NCBI GenBank assembly: GCA_022360075.1
Contig: JAKSDN010000060.1
Location: forward strand, 1-12,402
Direction: 5' to 3'
Source: Kiloniellales bacterium
Lineage (GTDB): Bacteria > Pseudomonadota > Alphaproteobacteria > Kiloniellales > JAKSDN01
Length of the DNA stretch: 12,402 nt
The notes beneath the pieces are model-generated. The model worked only from the letters and a program-made list of their open reading frames with translations. It was not told the origin of the DNA and did no database searches. A program made the position numbers and the translations under genes. Shown here piece by piece: positions 1 through 6,043 of the stretch (within the stretch, counting starts at the first letter, position 1; the number at the start of each line of letters is the position of its first letter).

Positions 1-1080
1 GTCATCTTCGACAGCTTCGCAGGGCTCGGTCTGCGCGCGACCGGCTCGCCGATTTCGGCGGCCGATCTCATGCGGCCGGGCTTTGTCGCCAATACCGGCT
101 TCGTAGCCGCCGATCCGCTTCTGAAAGAGGTGAAGGAGCCCCTTGGGCCGATCGCGTTCTTCGAGAACTTCGTGCAGATCGCGGTGCTGATGATCGCCTG
201 GATCATCGTGCTCCTCGCGTTCTTCATCCTCGCGATTCAGCTCTTCATCACCATCCTAGAGTTCAAGCTGACCACCTTGGCGGGCTTCGTGCTGGTGCCC
301 TTCGCGCTCTGGGGCAAGACGGCGTTCCTGGCCGAGCGCGTGCTCGGCAACGTGGTCGCCGCCGGCATCAAACTGATGGTGCTGGCGGTCATCGTCGGCA
401 TCGGCTCGACACTCTTCGCCGCCTTCGCTGCGTCCTTCGCGAGCGGCGACATTACCATCGAGCAGGCGCTCTCCACCGTCCTCGGCGCGCTCGCCATCTT
501 CATGCTCGGCATCTTCGGTCCAGGCATCGCCGCGGGGCTCGTCTCCGGCGCGCCCCAGCTCGGCGCGGGCGCGGTCGCAGGATCGGCTGCCGGACTGGCC
601 CTCGGCGGCGCCGTGGGCGCTGGTGTCGCCATGGGCGGGGCGCGTGCTCTTGGCGCCGGAGCGAGCGGCGCCACGAGAGCGGCAGCCTCCGTGGCGGGTG
701 GCGCAAGCGGTGCCTACGGCCTCGGACGCGCGGCCTCCGGCGCTTCGGGTGCCGCGGGCGTTGCAGCGGGACTCAGCGGAGTCGCAAAGGCCGGCGCCGG
801 CGCGGTCGGACAACGAGTTTCGCGCGCCACGTCCGGCGTGCGCCAGTCCTTCCAAACGGGGCAGCGCGGCGCTTTCACCGCGACCGGCGGAACGCTCCCT
901 GCCGGATCGTCCGCTTCGGCGTCCGCCGTTGAGGCGGCGACCAACGCGGCGCCCGGCTGGGCGCAGAAGCTCCGCCGCGAGCAGCGCCTTCGTGAAGGCG
1001 CGACCGTCGCCGCCCACACACTGCGCGACGGCGACCGGCCTGCGTCCGGCGAGAACCCCAGACTGAGGGATGACGAGTGA
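1..1080 (+). CDS. trbL: P-type conjugative transfer protein TrbL (C-terminal part, cut by window edge)
   Basis: Polytopic inner-membrane component of the P-type (trb) type IV secretion system, the counterpart of VirB6; it helps form the inner-membrane channel for conjugative DNA transfer. The frame is open from base 1, so the start lies outside the window and 359 residues are visible. Hydrophobic segments are seen at about visible residues 60-88, in the stretch after LTTLAGF, in VVAAGIKLMVLAVIVGIG, and in STVLGALAIFMLGIFG. They are followed by a long Gly/Ala/Ser-rich tail (about residue 180 onward) and a charged C-terminus, as is usual for TrbL. Its TGA stop shares one base with the trbF ATG, so translation is probably coupled. 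The identity rests on this layout and on the trbF-trbG-trbI genes that follow in canonical order. Confidence 0.93.
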   Translation, partial: VIFDSFAGLGLRATGSPISAADLMRPGFVANTGFVAADPLLKEVKEPLGPIAFFENFVQIAVLMIAWIIVLLAFFILAIQLFITILEFKLTTLAGFVLVPFALWGKTAFLAERVLGNVVAAGIKLMVLAVIVGIGSTLFAAFAASFASGDITIEQALSTVLGALAIFMLGIFGPGIAAGLVSGAPQLGAGAVAGSAAGLALGGAVGAGVAMGGARALGAGASGATRAAASVAGGASGAYGLGRAASGASGAAGVAAGLSGVAKAGAGAVGQRVSRATSGVRQSFQTGQRGAFTATGGTLPAGSSASASAVEAATNAAPGWAQKLRREQRLREGATVAAHTLRDGDRPASGENPRLRDDE

Positions 1081-1775
1081 TGTTCAAGCGTTCGACCACG
1101 ACCTATGGCGACACGTCCGCGCCCGAGACGCCCTATCAGAAAGCGGCGCAGGTCTGGGATGAGCGGATCGGCTCGGCGCGCGTCCAGGCCGGTAACTGGC
1201 GGTTCATGGCGTTCGGTTGCCTGGCGCTCGCCATCGGGCTTTCCGGTGGAGTGGTCTGGCAGGCCGGTCGCAGCACCATCACGCCCTACGTGGTCGAGGT
1301 GGACACGCTCGGCGAGGTTCGGGCGGTGGGGCCGGCCACGGCGAGCTACGACCCAACCGACGCGCAGATCGCCTACCATCTCGCCCGCTTCATCGAGAAC
1401 GTCCGCTCGCTGTCGATCGATCCCATCGTCGTGCGGCAGAATTGGCTGAGAGCCTACGACTACGCGACGCCACAGGCCGCCAATACGCTCAACGCCTACG
1501 CCCGCGAGAACGACCCGTTCTCCAATATCGGTCAGCGCACCGTCACCGTCGAGGTGACCAGCGTCGTGCGCTCGTCTGGCGACAGCTTCGACGTGCGCTG
1601 GCGCGAACGCGCATATGAGAACGGGGCGCTCGCCGGCACCACGCGCTACACCGCCGTCCTTTCCATCTTCCTGCAGGTGCCGCGCACCGAAGAGGCGCTC
1701 AGGAAGAACCCCCTCGGCATCTATGTCCACGGCCTCAATTGGAGCCGCGACCTCATCGCGGGAGAAAACGAATGA
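1080..1775 (+). CDS. trbF: Conjugal transfer protein TrbF (VirB8-like)
   Basis: Bitopic inner-membrane protein of the mating-pair-formation apparatus, the P-type counterpart of VirB8, expected to link inner-membrane and periplasmic parts of the secretion channel. It has 231 residues. A short cytoplasmic N-terminus carries the stretch ETPYQKAAQVWDERIGSARV, which I recognise from TrbF proteins. One transmembrane helix follows at about residues 43-63, then a periplasmic domain beginning ITPYVVEVD. I chose the ATG at 1080 over the in-frame GTG at 1077: it gives the usual MFKR-type start, overlaps the trbL stop as TGATG, and has a GAGG-like ribosome site about 12 bases upstream. The stop overlaps the trbG start by 4 bp (ATGA). 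Confidence 0.95.
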   Translation: MFKRSTTTYGDTSAPETPYQKAAQVWDERIGSARVQAGNWRFMAFGCLALAIGLSGGVVWQAGRSTITPYVVEVDTLGEVRAVGPATASYDPTDAQIAYHLARFIENVRSLSIDPIVVRQNWLRAYDYATPQAANTLNAYARENDPFSNIGQRTVTVEVTSVVRSSGDSFDVRWRERAYENGALAGTTRYTAVLSIFLQVPRTEEALRKNPLGIYVHGLNWSRDLIAGENE

Positions 1776-2818
1776 AGAAGATCCTTGTCCTGACCATGAT
1801 GGCGTTTGTCGCCGCCTGCGCCGCGAAGCAGCCGCCACCAAAGATCAGCTATGACCCTGAAGACTTCGACGCCGCGGCCCTGACGGCAGAAGCGCCGCGG
1901 CCGGTCCAGATCGTCACGGTGCCCGAGCCGCTGCCGCTGCCGGGTCAGTTGAAGCGGTTGCCGAACAGCGAACCCCGTGTGGAGGACCATCGGCCGCCGG
2001 AAGAGCGGGTGACGGACGCCAACGCCGGCGCGGCCGTCGAGCCGAGCGCGGACGGTTACGTCAACGCCATCCAGGTCTATCCCTATACGGAGGGTGCACT
2101 TTACCAGCTCTATACGGCGCCGGAGAACGTCAGCAATATCGCCCTTCAGCCGGGTGAGGAGATCGTCGCCGTCTCGGCAGGCGACACCGTGCGTTGGGTC
2201 ATTGGCGACACGGTAAGCGGCTTGGGCGCGACGGCGCGCGCCCATGTGCTGGTGAAGCCGATCGCCGAAGGACTCTCCACCAACCTCGTCATCATCACCG
2301 ATCGGCGCGCCTATCATCTGGAGCTCACCAGCACGCCGGAGACCTATATGGCCTCGGTTTCCTGGCATTATCCGCGCGATGAACTCTTGGCGCTGACACG
2401 TCGCAACGTGGCCGCCGAGGACGCTGCCGAGCGCGTGATCGACAGCGGGCTAGATATCGACAAGCTCCGCTTCCGCTATGCGATCAGCGGCGATGAGCCG
2501 CCTTGGCGGCCGGTGCGCGTCTTCGACGACACCAACAAGGTTTACATCCAGTTCCCGGCCCGGCTCGACCAGGGCGAGGCGCCGCCGCTCTTCATCGTCG
2601 GTCCGAAAGGCGACAACCAGCTCGTCAACTACCGCGTCCGCGGCCGGTACTACATCGTCGACCGACTGTTCGCCGCCGCAGAGCTCCGACTCGGCGAGGA
2701 CCCGCAGCAGGTGGTGCGCATCACTCGCACCGACGGGCGTCCGGCCGTCTCGAGCCGTGAACGGACGGACGAACTCACAAGTGACGACGGCGTGTTCCAG
2801 GTGGGGAACCACCGATGA
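1772..2818 (+). CDS. trbG: Conjugal transfer protein TrbG (VirB9-like, probable lipoprotein)
   Basis: Core-complex component of the P-type type IV secretion system, homologous to VirB9, located in the periplasm and outer membrane where it forms the channel with TrbI. It has 348 residues. The N-terminus (MKKILVLTMMAFVAAC) is a short signal sequence ending in a lipobox-like VAAC, which predicts lipidation at Cys16. A proline-rich linker follows, then a beta-rich N-terminal lobe at about residues 96-200 and a C-terminal lobe at about 232-325 containing RFRYAISGDEPPWRPVRVFD and PLFIVGPKGDNQLVNYRV, typical of the VirB9/CagX fold. The ATG at 1772 overlaps the trbF stop by 4 bp. An earlier in-frame start at 1739 would lie deep inside trbF and would hide the signal peptide, so it was not used. 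Confidence 0.95.
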   Translation: MKKILVLTMMAFVAACAAKQPPPKISYDPEDFDAAALTAEAPRPVQIVTVPEPLPLPGQLKRLPNSEPRVEDHRPPEERVTDANAGAAVEPSADGYVNAIQVYPYTEGALYQLYTAPENVSNIALQPGEEIVAVSAGDTVRWVIGDTVSGLGATARAHVLVKPIAEGLSTNLVIITDRRAYHLELTSTPETYMASVSWHYPRDELLALTRRNVAAEDAAERVIDSGLDIDKLRFRYAISGDEPPWRPVRVFDDTNKVYIQFPARLDQGEAPPLFIVGPKGDNQLVNYRVRGRYYIVDRLFAAAELRLGEDPQQVVRITRTDGRPAVSSRERTDELTSDDGVFQVGNHR

Positions 2819-4095
2819 CGGGCGAACGTCGCGAAGAATCATCGAGTCCTGAGCCGCCGGCGCCGAAGATCGGTCCGGAGGAGCTGGCGCTTCGCGCCAA
2901 GCCCCGACCGGTGACCCGGATCAACCGCCGGGTGCTGATGCTCCTCTCCGGGACGGGGCTCCTGTTGATCTTCGGCGCGACCATCTTCGCCCTCGATCCA
3001 CCGCGTCTCTTCGACCGCGGCGACGCCGGCCGCGAGCTGATCCGCACCGAGAACGCGCCGCGGCCCGAGGGCTTGGACGCCCTGCCGCGCGACTACGGCG
3101 ACCTGCCGCGCCCACCGGTCCAGTTGGGTCCACCGCTTCCCGGCGATATCGGCCCCGCGGTCGTGGGCGCGGAGCGCGACCTCGGTATCGGGTCGCCGGA
3201 AGCGTTGCCGTTTCGTCCGAGCCCAGAGGATGACGCGGCGCGCGCCGAGCGCATCCGGCAGGCGCGCCTGGCTCAGCAAGGCCGCGAGGCCGGCGTCTTC
3301 TTTCAACTCACCTCCCGGACGGCGAGCGGCGCCCAAGCCGCCGATATCCCGACGCAGATATCGGCGTCACCGGACCGCAATCCCTTTGACGTCCTCCGCG
3401 CGGAGACGCCTGACCGAGGGCTCGGTCTCGATCTCCAGAACGATCAAAATCTGCAAGGCCGCAAGCTCGACTTCCTAAATCAGGATGTCGACGCGGACAT
3501 CTACAATGCACATGCCCTCCAGGACCCGGCCTCGCCCTATCAGGTGATGGCGGGGACCATCATCGCCGCGAGCCTCGTCACCGGCATCAATTCCGACCTG
3601 CCGGGCCGCGTCATCGCGCAAGTGACCGAGAACATCTACGACACCGTGTCGGGCCGCTACCTCCTGATCCCGCAAGGCTCGCGTGTCATCGGCACCTATG
3701 ACAGCGTCGTCGCGTTCGGCCAGGAGCGCGCGCTGGTGGTCTGGCAACGGATCATCATGCCCGACGGCTCGTCCGTCGTGATCGAGAACCTGCCGGCGAC
3801 CGACACCGCCGGCTATGCCGGCCTCGAGGATGAGGTGAACTTCCACACCTGGCGGCTCCTGAAAGGCATCGTCCTCTCGACGCTGCTCGGCGTCGGCACC
3901 GAGCTTACCTTCGGCGACGACGAAGACGATCTCGTCGAAGCGATCCGCGAGTCCGCTCAGGACAGCGCCAATCAGGTCGGCCAGCGCATCACCGAGCGCA
4001 ACCTCAATATTCAGCCCACCATCACCATTCGTCCCGGCTGGCCGCTCCGCATCATTGTCAACAAGGACGTGGTGCTCAGGCCCTACCGCGGATGA
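2815..4095 (+). CDS. trbI: Conjugal transfer protein TrbI (VirB10-like)
   Basis: VirB10-like protein spanning inner membrane, periplasm and outer membrane, which connects the energised inner-membrane machinery to the outer-membrane pore of the conjugation channel. It has 426 residues: a charged, proline-containing cytoplasmic N-terminus, one transmembrane helix at about 40-60 (VLMLLSGTGLLLIFGATIFA), a long proline-rich periplasmic stretch, and the conserved C-terminal VirB10 beta-barrel domain from about 243. That domain includes VMAGTIIAASLVTGINSDLPG, YLLIPQGSRVIGTYDS and a hydrophobic 'antenna' helix around LLKGIVLSTLLGVGTEL. The start overlaps the trbG stop by 4 bp (ATGA). Last recognised trb gene of the operon. 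Confidence 0.96.
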   Translation: MTGERREESSSPEPPAPKIGPEELALRAKPRPVTRINRRVLMLLSGTGLLLIFGATIFALDPPRLFDRGDAGRELIRTENAPRPEGLDALPRDYGDLPRPPVQLGPPLPGDIGPAVVGAERDLGIGSPEALPFRPSPEDDAARAERIRQARLAQQGREAGVFFQLTSRTASGAQAADIPTQISASPDRNPFDVLRAETPDRGLGLDLQNDQNLQGRKLDFLNQDVDADIYNAHALQDPASPYQVMAGTIIAASLVTGINSDLPGRVIAQVTENIYDTVSGRYLLIPQGSRVIGTYDSVVAFGQERALVVWQRIIMPDGSSVVIENLPATDTAGYAGLEDEVNFHTWRLLKGIVLSTLLGVGTELTFGDDEDDLVEAIRESAQDSANQVGQRITERNLNIQPTITIRPGWPLRIIVNKDVVLRPYRG

Positions 4096-4106
4096 GGAGA
4101 CGCAAC

Positions 4107-4364
4107 ATGACCCTCAAGCTCGACAAGCTCCCCGACCGCGAGGCCGTCAAGATCACCTTCACGGCGGACGCCGACCTCAAGGCGGCGCTCAACGACTATG
4201 CCGAGATCTATCGCCGGACGTACGGCCAGAAGGAAGGTGTTGCCGAGCTGATCCCCTTCATGCTGGAGGCGTTCATGAACGCCGATCCCGGCTTCAAGCG
4301 GGCGCGCAAGGAGCTCGAAAACGCACGCTCATCCTCAACTGCAACGCAACCGAAGGAGGTTTGA
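4107..4364 (+). CDS. DUF2274 family protein
   Basis: Small protein of 85 residues (MTLKLDKLPDREAVKITFTA...), recognised as the DUF2274 family that regularly follows trbI in alphaproteobacterial conjugative elements. Its biochemical role is not known. The sequence is mainly helical and charged, without membrane segments; a central part (LKAALNDYAEIYRRTYG) is followed by ELIPFMLEAFMNADPGFKRA, which resembles small helical DNA-binding or adaptor proteins, although that is only an impression. The ATG at 4107 was preferred over the in-frame ATG at 4092 because a GAGGAG ribosome site ends about 7 bases before it, while the 4092 codon overlaps the trbI stop. It is 3 bp from the DUF736 gene and clearly belongs to the same transcript. 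Confidence 0.88.
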   Translation: MTLKLDKLPDREAVKITFTADADLKAALNDYAEIYRRTYGQKEGVAELIPFMLEAFMNADPGFKRARKELENARSSSTATQPKEV

Positions 4365-4367
4365 CCC

Positions 4368-4676
4368 ATGGCTACGATTGGAAGCTTCACCGCCGGAAAA
4401 GACGGCTACACGGGAACGATCCGGACCCTGACGGTCAACGTCAAGGCCAAGATCGTCGCCAACGATCAGAAGAAGAGCGAGGGCGCGCCGGACTTCCGGG
4501 TCTATGCCGGTCGCGCCGAACTGGGCGCCGCTTGGAAGGCCCGCAGCAATGGAGAGGAGCCCCGCGACTATCTCAGCGTCCAGCTCGACGACCCGAGCTT
4601 CCCCGAGCCGATCCGCGCGGCGCTCTTCGAAGAGGATGGTGCGGCGTTCTTGGTATGGAACCGGCGGGAGGGGTAG
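4368..4676 (+). CDS. DUF736 family protein
   Basis: Small protein of 102 residues, recognised as DUF736 by its start ([20 protein letters not shown]) and its end ([10 protein letters not shown]). DUF736 proteins are frequent on alphaproteobacterial ICEs and plasmids; their function is not established. The sequence looks beta-rich, with no signal peptide or membrane helix. A near-consensus ribosome site, AAGGAGGT at 4353-4360, lies 7 bases before the ATG and overlaps the end of the DUF2274 gene, so strong translation is expected. In many elements DUF736 sits with replication or partition-type genes; here it directly follows DUF2274 at the end of the trb block, and the base composition changes just after it. 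Confidence 0.9.
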   Translation: MATIGSFTAGKDGYTGTIRTLTVNVKAKIVANDQKKSEGAPDFRVYAGRAELGAAWKARSNGEEPRDYLSVQLDDPSFPEPIRAALFEEDGAAFLVWNRREG

Positions 4677-4730
4677 AGGATACCTCAGGATAAACGGTTG
4701 GAAATCAACCAAATTTAGGGAATACCCCTC
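4668..4730. repeat. Nested inverted repeat at the end of the DUF736 gene
   Basis: GAGGGGTA at 4668-4675 is matched perfectly by TACCCCTC at 4723-4730. Inside it are two smaller hairpins, GAGG/CCTC (4676-4679 with 4683-4686) and GGTTG/CAACC (4696-4700 with 4706-4710). As RNA this could fold as an outer 8-bp stem carrying inner hairpins. It starts at the DUF736 stop codon and lies at the point where the trb operon ends. There is no T-run after either stem, so it is not a classical Rho-independent terminator; it may be a 3' end stabiliser, a weak terminator, or chance. Confidence 0.4.
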
Positions 4731-4764
4731 TGTGACCGGCTTGCACGGTGTTTTCAGGCAAGTC

Positions 4765-4794
4765 TTGACAATTGTCGCTTAATAGGTATATATA
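4765..4794 (+). promoter_or_regulatory. Sigma70-type promoter of the toxin-antitoxin module
   Basis: A perfect -35 hexamer TTGACA at 4765-4770 is followed by an AT-rich TATATATA run; TATATA at 4787-4792 (16 bp spacing) or 4789-4794 (18 bp) can serve as the -10. Transcription would begin near 4800, giving a leader of about 18 bases before the antitoxin ATG at 4818. It is the best promoter seen in the window. It sits between two copies of a palindromic site, consistent with autorepression. Confidence 0.75.
4766..4777. promoter_or_regulatory. Operator copy 1 over the -35 box
   Basis: TGACAATTGTCG contains the perfect 10-bp palindrome GACAATTGTC (4767-4776). It overlaps the -35 hexamer, so a protein bound here would block RNA polymerase. 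The same 12-mer recurs in inverted orientation at 4795-4806. The likely ligand is the antitoxin encoded just downstream, which has a helix-turn-helix region; this is an inference from the usual autoregulation of type II modules. Confidence 0.65.
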
Positions 4795-4806
4795 CGACAA
4801 TTGTCA
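4795..4806. promoter_or_regulatory. Operator copy 2 at the transcription start
   Basis: CGACAATTGTCA is the exact reverse complement of the first operator copy and holds the same 10-bp palindrome (4796-4805). It covers the expected transcription start, just downstream of the -10. The centres of the two sites are 29 bp apart, a little under three helical turns, which places them on nearly the same DNA face. Confidence 0.65.
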
Positions 4807-4817
4807 TGGAGGTGAGT

Positions 4818-5231
4818 ATGGTCGAATTCCATATTGTCGAGCAAGTGGCTCCGCCGCGCGTTCCAGGCTTTTCGAATGAGGAAGAACGCGCGATGCAGCG
4901 TGCTGTGATTGCCTTGTTTGAGCGCTGGGGACTGACTGACGCCGAGGCTTCGATACTACTCGGTGATATTTCCGCGCGCACGTTCCAGAGATGGAAGCAG
5001 GGGCAGTTGGGCCGGGTGAGCAATGACCTGGCAGCACGGCTTTCGAATCTTATGGGAATACACAAAGCACTACGCCTGCTCTTTGCAGAGAAGGAGCGTG
5101 GTTATGGCTGGATCAAGCGACCCAACGCGGCTTTGGGAGGCAAAAGCGCGTTAGACGTCATGCTCGGAGGGCAACTCACAGACCTGATGCGTGTGCGCCG
5201 TTACCTCGATACACAGCGCAGCCCTTGGTAA
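4818..5231 (+). CDS. Xre/MbcA/ParS-type antitoxin of a RES toxin
   Basis: Antitoxin of a type II toxin-antitoxin pair, 137 residues; expected to bind and inhibit the RES toxin encoded next and to repress the shared promoter. The N-terminal half (about residues 20-75) has a helix-turn-helix-like segment (LTDAEASILLGDISARTFQRW). The C-terminal half, beginning at about GIHKALRLLF, is the MbcA/ParS toxin-binding domain, with the family-typical NAALGGKSALDVMLGG and MRVRRYLDTQ stretches; in solved relatives the C-terminal tail blocks the toxin's active site. I chose the ATG at 4818, which has GGAGGTG just upstream. The in-frame ATG at 4806 would overlap the second operator, leave only a few leader bases and have no ribosome site. 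The toxin gene begins 8 bp after the stop. Confidence 0.9.
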   Translation: MVEFHIVEQVAPPRVPGFSNEEERAMQRAVIALFERWGLTDAEASILLGDISARTFQRWKQGQLGRVSNDLAARLSNLMGIHKALRLLFAEKERGYGWIKRPNAALGGKSALDVMLGGQLTDLMRVRRYLDTQRSPW

Positions 5232-5239
5232 AGGTTAGC

Positions 5240-5950
5240 ATGGTCGATGCGCCAACCAATCGCGTGAATTGGTCACGCTATATCCGCCTGATCAACTCGG
5301 CATATCCACCAATCGACCTTTTTGAGGATATCGCTGATCCCGCGGACTGGATGCTTCTCGGTGCGGCGGAGAGCAAGACCAATCCCCGCCACGCTGAAAC
5401 GATCGGAAACCTGGACCTGATTCCCCCAGAACGACGGGTTGGCGGCGAGGGTGCTTCATACGTTATGGCCCCATTCACGCACTGTTCGCCTGACAAGCCG
5501 GGCCGCTTCCATGATGGCATGTTCGGCGCTTTTTATGCCGCTGACAGTTTTGAAACGGCAGTCGCGGAAACAGTCCATCACACTTCGATATTTCTGGCCG
5601 CGACTAATGAAGATCCTGGCTGGATTTCCGATGAGCGTGAGCTGATCGGCGTAATCAATGCTGACCTAGTTGACATTCGAAAAGGTGACTTCGATGCGCT
5701 ACTAGATCCGAACAGCTACGTTGCATCGCAAGCCTTCGCTCGTGAGATTCGGCAGGAAAAAGGAGACGGTATCGTCTACCCCAGCGTTCGGCAGGCTGGA
5801 GGAGAATGTTTCGCCGCATTCTGGCCAGACGTCATGGAAGCACCAGTTCAAGGTCGACATATCAGCTACCATTGGAACGGAACGGATATCGATTTGATCC
5901 GCGAGTTAACTTTGAACGGTGACGGGCCAGTGTATCGCTTGGAACAGTGA
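5240..5950 (+). CDS. RES-domain toxin
   Basis: Toxin of the module, 236 residues. RES proteins fold like ADP-ribosyltransferases; characterised members either degrade NAD+ (MbcT, Res) or ADP-ribosylate phosphoribosyl-pyrophosphate synthetase (ParT), so growth arrest by attack on NAD or nucleotide metabolism is expected. The conserved residues are visible: Arg89 (GRF), Tyr99 (FYAAD), Glu110 (AVAET) and Ser182 (VYPSVR). An N-terminal extension of about 70 residues precedes the core (RVNWSRYIRLINSAYPPIDL), as in the RES group paired with ParS-type antitoxins. The ATG at 5240 follows an AAGG site; an upstream in-frame TTG at 5225 overlaps the antitoxin gene and is less likely. Base composition is clearly lower in G+C than in trb. 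Which of the two chemistries applies cannot be told from sequence alone. Confidence 0.92.
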   Translation: MVDAPTNRVNWSRYIRLINSAYPPIDLFEDIADPADWMLLGAAESKTNPRHAETIGNLDLIPPERRVGGEGASYVMAPFTHCSPDKPGRFHDGMFGAFYAADSFETAVAETVHHTSIFLAATNEDPGWISDERELIGVINADLVDIRKGDFDALLDPNSYVASQAFAREIRQEKGDGIVYPSVRQAGGECFAAFWPDVMEAPVQGRHISYHWNGTDIDLIRELTLNGDGPVYRLEQ

Positions 5951-5983
5951 AATGAACCGAGATCTAACACGGGAGAATCGTAA

Positions 5984-6002
5984 ATTATCAAGTCATTATC
6001 AA
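5984..6002. repeat. Direct repeat ATTATCAA x2 upstream of the nuclease-helicase gene
   Basis: ATTATCAA occurs at 5984-5991 and again at 5995-6002, exactly 11 bp apart (one helical turn), within the AT-rich 93-bp gap between the RES toxin gene and the nuclease-helicase gene. Phased short repeats of this kind can be a regulator's binding site. I see no strong promoter in the gap, so the downstream gene may be read from the toxin-antitoxin promoter, or from a weak promoter here. Confidence 0.35.
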
Positions 6003-6043
6003 CGCGCATTAAGCCAGAGTCGTCAAAATACTAGGCACCCGAA

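Noticed and set aside
714..1841. Long minus-strand open frame of 375 residues across trbL, trbF and the start of trbG
   Set aside because: It is a shadow of high-GC coding sequence: it crosses three well-supported trb genes and its composition (Arg- and Ala-rich) matches no family.
4691..4716. GGTTG/CAACC hairpin as a Rho-independent terminator after DUF736
   Set aside because: The stem is only 5 bp and the following bases (AAATTT) do not form a T-run, so it was recorded only as part of a nested repeat.
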